Below, in pieces: positions 6,191 through 10,352 of a DNA stretch of 10,352 nt. Below the pieces are notes generated by a model. The model was not told the DNA's origin. It ran no database searches and saw only the letters and a program-made list of their open reading frames with translations. This DNA comes from an uncultured Clostridia bacterium (GTDB taxonomy: Bacteria > Bacillota > Clostridia > TANB77 > CAG-508). The translations under genes and the position numbers were made by a program. Location: NCBI GenBank assembly GCA_949935895.1, contig CATLGL010000052.1, positions 1-10,352 of the forward strand, in the 5' to 3' direction. Numbering within the stretch: position 1 is the first letter of the stretch; every line of letters starts with the position of its first letter.

Positions 6191-7430
6191 ATGGAAAAGA
6201 GAGTTGTTATTACAGGTTTAGGAGCAATTACTCCAATTGGAAAAACAGTAGAAGAATTTTGGAAAGGGATTAGACAAGGAGTATGTGGAATTGATGAAAT
6301 TACGCATTTTGATACAAGTGATTTTAAAGTAAAATTAGCAGCAGAAATTAAAGATTATGACCCAGAAAATTATTTTGACAAAAAACAAGCAAAACGTTTA
6401 GATGAATTTTCACAATATGCGATTATTGCAACAAAAGAAGCAATGAAAACTAGTGGTATTACAGAAGAAAATACCAATATGGAAAAAGTAGGAGTTATTG
6501 TAAGTTCTGGAATTGGAGGATTAGGCACCATAGAAGAACAATGTCACAATTATTTTGATAAAGGTGCTGATAGAGTAGCACCAATGTATATACCAGCAGT
6601 TATTTCTAATATGGCAGCAGGAAATGTCGCAATTGAAATTGGAGCAAAAGGGGAATCTTTTGCTATTGTTACAGCATGTGCCAGTGCAACCCATTCCATA
6701 GGGGAGGGGTATCGTATCATTAAACATGGATATGAAGATGTAATGGTAGTAGGAGGAACAGAAGCAAGTATTACACCAACAGGAATTGCAGGTTTCATGA
6801 ATATTAAAGCCTTGTCACAAAGTACTAACTCCAAAAGAGCAAGTATTCCATTTGATAAAGAAAGAAATGGATTTGTTATGGGAGAAGGAGCAGGAATTTT
6901 AGTATTAGAAGAATTAGAACATGCAAAAAAAAGAAATGCTACAATATATGCAGAAATTGTTGGCTATGGTGCAACATCAGATGCTTACCATATTACATCA
7001 CCTTCACCAAATGGAGAAGGTGGTACAAGAGCAATGAAAAAAGCAATAGAGGAGGCAGGTATTACACCACAGCAATTAGATTATATCAATGCACATGGAA
7101 CTTCTACACATTTAAATGATGCTTGTGAGACAATGGCAATTAAAGGAGCATTGGGAGATATGTCAAATAAAGTGATGGTAAGTTCAACCAAAGGAAATAC
7201 AGGGCATTTATTAGGTGCTGCAGGAGCAATAGAGGCAATTGCTTGTATTAAAGCATTACAAGAGGGATTTGTTCCACCAACAATTGGTTATCAAGTACCA
7301 GATGAAGAATGTGATTTAGATATTGTACCAAATGAAGGAAGAAATGTGAAAATCCAGTATGCTATGTCAAATTCTTTAGGCTTTGGACGGACATAATAGT
7401 TCAATTCTATTAAAAAAATACGAAGAATAG
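6191..7430 (+). CDS. fabF: Beta-ketoacyl-ACP synthase II FabF, with one +1 frameshift near the end
   Basis: FabF condenses malonyl-ACP with acyl-ACP, the elongation step. AAAGGA precedes ATG 6191, 14 bases after fabG. The catalytic triad is complete: C163 in TACASATHSIG, H303 in NAHGTSTHLND and H339 in KGNTGHLLGAAGA. The zero frame ends at TAA 7394-7396 with GFGRT. Skipping C7388 gives the invariant family ending GFGGHNSS, then ILLKKYEE and TAG 7428-7430, total 412 residues, the normal length. The shift also brings the stop to 15 bases before accB, the tight spacing seen elsewhere in this operon. The second glycine of GFGG is strongly conserved in KAS enzymes, which supports the shifted reading. 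Confidence 0.93.
7388..7391 (+). other. +1 frameshift site CGGA in fabF
   Basis: After GGA (Gly399) the zero frame reads CGG ACA TAA. Skipping C7388 gives GGA CAT AAT AGT, the conserved C-terminal strand of KAS enzymes. Confidence 0.88.
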
Positions 7431-7445
7431 AAAGGATTATGGAAT

Positions 7446-7901
7446 ATGAGTTATGAAGAAATAAAAAGATTAATGGACGATATGGGAGAAGCCAAAATTG
7501 ATGAACTAGAAATTGAATTTCCAGAAGGAATGAAGGTAAAATTAAAGAAGCATGCAAATATTCAAAAAACAGAAGAAGTGCCGATATCGAATCAAACACA
7601 GATTACATTGAAACAAGAAATAGAAAAGAAGGAATCTCCATGCATAATAGAACCCACCAAGGACAATATAAAAATTATTACCTCTCCTATGGTAGGAACT
7701 TTTTATGAAGCAGCTTCACCAAAACAACCACCAATAGTAAAAGTAGGAGATATGGTAAAAAAAGGTGATGTATTATGTATTATTGAAGCAATGAAACTAA
7801 TGAATGAAATTGAATCAGAATTTGATGGAGAAATTGTAGAAATTTGTGTACAAAATGAAGAAATAGTAGACTTTGGAAAACCATTATTTAAAATAAGGTA
7901 A
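7446..7901 (+). CDS. accB: Biotin carboxyl carrier protein of acetyl-CoA carboxylase, AccB
   Basis: AccB carries the biotin that AccC carboxylates and the AccAD transferase discharges onto acetyl-CoA to make malonyl-CoA. The 151-residue protein has a short N-terminal helix region (about 1-37), a flexible Lys/Glu/Gln/Pro-containing linker (about 38-75) and the biotinyl domain (about 76-151), with PMVGTFYEAASP and the biotinylated lysine K117 in EAMKLMNEI. The start at 7446 follows AAAGGA (7431-7436). No internal break or CGG codon is seen. It is followed by a minus-strand gene, not directly by fabZ. Confidence 0.95.
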   Translation: MSYEEIKRLMDDMGEAKIDELEIEFPEGMKVKLKKHANIQKTEEVPISNQTQITLKQEIEKKESPCIIEPTKDNIKIITSPMVGTFYEAASPKQPPIVKVGDMVKKGDVLCIIEAMKLMNEIESEFDGEIVEICVQNEEIVDFGKPLFKIR

Positions 7902-7911
7902 AAAAGGATAA

Positions 7912-7931
7912 CCGGCGAAACAATTCGCCGG
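7912..7931 (-). terminator. Hairpin terminator of the 92-aa minus-strand gene
   Basis: CCGGCGAA and TTCGCCGG form a perfect 8-base GC-rich stem with loop ACAA. On the minus strand it begins 9 bases after the stop of the 92-aa gene and is followed by TTATCCTTTTTT. On the plus strand an A-run follows, so it would not terminate accB efficiently. Confidence 0.65.
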
Positions 7932-7939
7932 CAAAAAGA

Positions 7940-8218
7940 TTAGAACAACGAATCTGTAAGAACAACAGATGTATGTTCTTCTTCAGAAATGATAATGGGA
8001 TGCTTTTTGGCAAGCATATGAAAAACATCAAAAATGGCTGTTTCAGATAAGTCTTTTGAAAATTCAAAAGTGTAATTATCTGGTAATCCATTTGGATATT
8101 TTGTCATAAGTTGCAACAAATCATTGGCAATTATAATACAATCTGACGTTATGGGCAGATTGTTATGCCGAATTCGTTCTATATAGAACGTAATCTTTTC
8201 AGCGTCCAACAAAATCAT
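7940..8218 (-). CDS. Hypothetical protein, 92 aa, minus strand, inside the fatty-acid cluster
   Basis: The frame encodes 92 residues beginning MILLDAEKITFYIERIRHNN and ending TSVVLTDSLF. I do not recognise the family. It is a mixed acidic protein with predicted helices (IIIANDLLQLMTKYP) and an Ile-rich strand (HPIIISEEEH), no signal peptide and no membrane segment. Expression signals are good: GGAGGT (8226-8231) seven bases before ATG, an extended -10 TGATATAAT, and a GC-rich hairpin after the stop. It lies head to head with fabZ and tail to tail with accB, so operon read-through would make antisense RNA to it. It uses CGG (8168-8170) as an in-frame triplet. Confidence 0.65.
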   Translation of the reverse strand: MILLDAEKITFYIERIRHNNLPITSDCIIIANDLLQLMTKYPNGLPDNYTFEFSKDLSETAIFDVFHMLAKKHPIIISEEEHTSVVLTDSLF

Positions 8219-8225
8219 TTTTTAT

Positions 8226-8271
8226 ACCTCCTCTAAGTATAGGTTTAGTATCTAAAATAATTATATCATAT
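8226..8271 (-). promoter_or_regulatory. Promoter and ribosome site of the 92-aa gene
   Basis: On the minus strand ATATGATATAAT (8260-8271) contains the extended -10 TGATATAAT, identical over 12 bases to that of the 47-aa gene. A 28-base leader then leads to GGAGGT (8226-8231). The -35 (TTCTTT) is poor, which an extended -10 can offset. Confidence 0.55.
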
Positions 8272-8277
8272 TATAAT
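8272..8277 (+). promoter_or_regulatory. Possible -10 box for fabZ
   Basis: TATAAT lies 27 bases before the fabZ start on the plus strand, next to the minus-strand -10. The -35 at the right distance (TATCTA) is weak. It is offered because the inserted minus-strand gene separates fabZ from the operon promoter. Confidence 0.25.
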
Positions 8278-8303
8278 ACAAAAAAGAAGAAGGAAGTGGA
8301 AAA

Positions 8304-8726
8304 ATGCTAAATAAAGAACAAATAAAAGAAATTATACCACAAAGAGAACCATTTTTAATGATAGATGAAGTTGAGGCATACACACCAGGAGAAAGTGCCA
8401 TTGCTTATAAATATGTTAATGAAAAAGAAGAATATTTTAAGGGACACTTTCCCAGAAATCCTATTATGCCAGGTGTTTTAATTGTAGAAAGTTTAGCACA
8501 AACAGGAGCAATTGCTATTCTTAGTAAACAAGAAAACAAAGGAAAGAATGCCCTATTTGCAGGAATTGATAAAATGCGTTTTAAAAAACAAGTGGTACCA
8601 GGAGATACTTTAAAATTAGAAGTAAATATTATCAAACAAAAAGGGAGTATTGGAATAGGAGAAGCAATAGCAACAGTTGGTGGAAAAGTAGTTGCAAAAG
8701 GAGAACTTACTTTTGCAGTTGTATAA
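8304..8726 (+). CDS. fabZ: 3-hydroxyacyl-ACP dehydratase FabZ
   Basis: FabZ dehydrates 3-hydroxyacyl-ACP to trans-2-enoyl-ACP. The 140-residue protein is a complete hot-dog fold enzyme: PQREPFLMIDEV near the N-terminus and the active-site block GHFPRNPIMPGVLIVESLAQ with catalytic H48 and E62. The ribosome site AAGGAAG lies before ATG 8304. The reading frame is intact without CGG. It is flanked on both sides by minus-strand genes, so its link to the fab transcript requires read-through of about 400 bases or a local promoter. Confidence 0.96.
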   Translation: MLNKEQIKEIIPQREPFLMIDEVEAYTPGESAIAYKYVNEKEEYFKGHFPRNPIMPGVLIVESLAQTGAIAILSKQENKGKNALFAGIDKMRFKKQVVPGDTLKLEVNIIKQKGSIGIGEAIATVGGKVVAKGELTFAVV

Positions 8727-8740
8727 AGCTAATAAGAAAA

Positions 8741-8765
8741 AGCCTTACCTGAGCCAGATAAGACT
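8741..8765 (-). terminator. Hairpin terminator of the 77-aa minus-strand gene
   Basis: On the minus strand AGTCTTATCTG pairs with CAGGTAAGGCT (11 pairs counting two G-T wobbles, loop GCT) and is followed by TTTTCTT. On the plus strand the same positions become C-A mismatches, so the structure favours minus-strand termination. It lies 23 bases beyond the stop of the 77-aa gene. It may also weakly end fabZ transcripts, since TTTTATT follows on the plus strand. Confidence 0.65.
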
Positions 8766-8788
8766 TTTATTAGATGGGATAAAAATTT

Positions 8789-9022
8789 TTATAGATGGAC
8801 ACATACGCAATAATGCGTGGAATCCGTAGGACAGTGCTTAGTGGTGGAGTTAGGATAGCCAAAATCAGATAAAACCTGTTTAATAATGGCTTCATCATAA
8901 TCTGCTATATAGAAACTTATGGGAAATCCTCCCCACTTCCCATAGATTGGCTCTAAAGCATCAAGTATACGAAGAGCTTCCATATTGATGCGATACTTAT
9001 TCCGAATTTTTTCCCAATCCAT
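8789..9022 (-). CDS. Hypothetical protein, 77 aa, minus strand, inside the fatty-acid cluster
   Basis: The frame encodes 77 residues beginning MDWEKIRNKYRINMEALRIL and ending with a Cys/His-rich tail (HCPTDSTHYCVCVHL). The family is not recognised. The middle part (WGGFPISFYIADYDEAIIKQ) looks like a small alpha/beta domain. The three Cys and three His in the last 15 residues could bind metal, but no known zinc motif is evident. The start is set by GGAGGT (9029-9034) six bases before ATG 9022; a longer frame reading past it is not needed. It has its own promoter and terminator. Codons CGG (9002-9004), CGC, CAC and CCC differ from the neighbouring fab genes, suggesting recent arrival. Confidence 0.65.
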   Translation of the reverse strand: MDWEKIRNKYRINMEALRILDALEPIYGKWGGFPISFYIADYDEAIIKQVLSDFGYPNSTTKHCPTDSTHYCVCVHL

Positions 9023-9028
9023 ATTTAT

Positions 9029-9084
9029 ACCTCCATGTGGTAATTTAATAACATTAGTATACCACAAAAATGTCAAAAAGTAAA
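9029..9084 (-). promoter_or_regulatory. Promoter and ribosome site of the 77-aa gene
   Basis: On the minus strand: TTTACT (9079-9084), 17 bases, TATACT (9056-9061), a 21-base leader, then GGAGGT (9029-9034). A second possible pair, TTGACA (9071-9076) with TGTTAT (9048-9053), also has a 17-base spacer. The TTTACT box abuts the accC ribosome site, so polymerase here and accC expression may interfere. Confidence 0.5.
9036..9066. repeat. Inverted repeat TGTGGTA / TACCACA over the 77-aa gene promoter
   Basis: Perfect 7-base arms at 9036-9042 and 9060-9066 with 17 bases between. They span the -10 and the leader of the minus-strand gene and lie 33 bases before accC, so they could be a repressor site or an RNA hairpin in the accC leader. 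Confidence 0.45.
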
Positions 9085-9098
9085 GGAGATACCATAAA

Positions 9099-10352
9099 AT
9101 GTTAAAAAAAGTACTAATTGCGAACCGAGGAGAAATTGCTGTTCGAATCATTCGTGCTTGTCGTGAAATGGGAATTCGAACAGTTGCAATTTATTCTGAG
9201 GCAGATAAAACAGAATTACATAAAAGTTTAGCAGATGAGGCAATTTGTATAGGAGAAGCCGCACCTTCTAAAAGTTATTTAAATAGAAAAGCGATTGTAG
9301 AAGCTGCTTGTTTAACAGGATGTGATAGCATTCATCCTGGATTTGGTTTTTTATCAGAAAATGCCAACTTTGCAAAAATTTGTAATGAAATTGGGATTAA
9401 ATTTATTGGCCCAAATTATAATCTGATTGATTTAATGGGAAATAAATCAAAAGCAAAACAAACAATGAAGGAGGCTGGAGTTCCTGTTGTGCCAGGCTCT
9501 AATGGTTTGGTAGAAAAAACGGCAAAAGCAGTAGAAATTGCTAATAAAATTCAATATCCAGTTATGTTAAAGGCATCTAGTGGTGGTGGTGGAAAGGGAA
9601 TTCGTATTGCTCATAATGATACAGAGTTAATTAAAATATATGATTTAGTAAAACAAGAAGCCAAGAATTCGTTTAATGATGATAGTGTTTACTTAGAGAA
9701 ACTAATTGAAAATCCACGTCATATTGAAATACAAGTATTAGCAGATGAGCATGGAAATGCAATCCATTTAGGCGAAAGAGATTGTACAATACAAAGAAGA
9801 AACCAAAAAATATTAGAAGAAACACCATCTGAAATAATTGATGAAAAATTAAGAAAGAAAATGGGAGAAATTGCAGTAAATGCTGTTAAAAAAATAGGTT
9901 ATACCAATGCTCGGAACAATAGAATTTCTAGTAGATAAAAATGGTGATTTTTACTTTATGGAAATGAATACAAGAGTACAAGTAGAACATCCAATAACAG
10001 AAATGGTAACAGGAATTGATATTATAAAAGAGCAAATTCGAATTGCAAGTGGAGAAAAGTTATCTGTTACACAAAAGCAAATTGTAGTAAATGGACATAG
10101 TTTAGAAGCAAGAATCAATGCAGAAAATCCAAATAGAAATTTTATGCCATGTCCAGGAACGATTACAGGATTACACCTACCAGGAGGAAATGGAATAAGA
10201 GTAGACACAGCAATTTACCAAGGTTATACTATTCCTATGAATTATGATTCTATGATTGCAAAAATTATTGTACATGGAAGAAATAGGAAGGAGTCTATTC
10301 GTAAAATGAAAAGTGCACTTGCAGAACTTGTTATTGAAGGAATTACTACTAA
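9099..10352 (+). CDS. accC: Biotin carboxylase AccC, with one +1 frameshift, 3' end outside window
   Basis: AccC carboxylates the biotin of AccB with ATP and bicarbonate. AGGAGA (9084-9089) precedes ATG 9099. Visible are the N-terminal LIANRGEIAVRIIRACREMG, the ATP-grasp glycine loop SSGGGGKGIR (160-169), HIEIQVLADEHGN, ERDCTIQRRNQKILEE and, after the shift, MEMNTRVQVEHPITEMVTG with E288, N290, R292 and E296. The zero frame ends at TAA 9936-9938 after GYTNA. Skipping C9912 gives GYTNAGTIEFLVDKNGDF, matching the family, and stays open to the window edge (about 417 residues seen; the family has about 450). Without the shift the protein lacks the active-site ENR residues. accD and accA would be expected to the right. 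Confidence 0.93.
9912..9915 (+). other. +1 frameshift site CGGA in accC
   Basis: After GCT (Ala271) the zero frame reads CGG AAC AAT. Skipping C9912 gives GGA ACA ATA GAA, the conserved NAGTIEF of biotin carboxylases. Confidence 0.88.

Noticed and set aside
1717..9915. The frameshifts as independent pseudogenisation
   Set aside because: Five breaks of the same base, direction and codon, with intact coding sequence on both sides, do not look like random decay. A systematic insertion error in the assembly cannot be excluded and is kept as the main alternative.

Overview
This is an AT-rich, purine-loaded window from an endospore-forming Firmicute, most likely a low-GC member of class Clostridia. 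The call rests on forespore genes (spoIIAB, sigF, spoIID, a spoIIQ-type M23 gene) next to a type II fatty-acid synthesis cluster (fabD-fabG-fabF-accB-fabZ-accC). No finer taxonomic call can be supported.

Layout. Bases 1-3162 hold the sporulation block: the 3' end of spoIIAB, sigF, spoIID 11 bases after sigF, a good SigF/SigG-type promoter, spoIIQ, and a long bidirectional hairpin terminator. Bases 3163-3935 are an accessory island: a 47-codon minus-strand gene with its own promoter and a decayed plus-strand gene of unknown function. Bases 3936-4450 hold a 95-residue protein with two helix-turn-helix segments, its terminator, and palindromes just upstream of fabD. From 4486 to the right edge runs the fatty-acid block. 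It is interrupted twice by minus-strand small-gene cassettes, of 92 aa between accB and fabZ and 77 aa between fabZ and accC. Each has its own promoter-like sequence, a strong GGAGGT ribosome site and a hairpin downstream.

Main observation. Four conserved genes (spoIID, fabD twice, fabF, accC) are broken in the ordinary reading. All five breaks are the same event: an in-frame CGG codon followed by A, where skipping the C (a +1 shift) restores the family sequence and yields a GGA glycine codon. In FabF and AccC that glycine is a family-conserved position (GFGG and NAGT). In the ten conserved genes of the window these are the only in-frame CGG codons I can find. CGGA read in other phases (1941, 2652, 5203, 5873) causes no shift. 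This suggests systematic +1 frameshifting or quadruplet decoding at CGG(A), for example because CGG is an unassigned or starved codon. The alternatives are a systematic insertion error or real mutations. Counter-evidence is also present: the accessory genes carry four in-frame CGG codons that must be read as ordinary triplets if those genes are real.

Second observation. The three minus-strand small genes share a similar promoter-to-RBS leader although their proteins look unrelated. They may be a family of tiny gene cassettes that settle between genes of host operons.

How the genes work together. SpoIIAB and SigF form the forespore switch, SigF probably drives spoIIQ, and SpoIID and SpoIIQ act in engulfment. 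FabD, FabG, FabF, FabZ and the acetyl-CoA carboxylase parts AccB and AccC supply malonyl groups and elongate acyl chains. If the frameshifts are real, FabD, FabF, AccC and SpoIID all depend on +1 recoding for full-length product.
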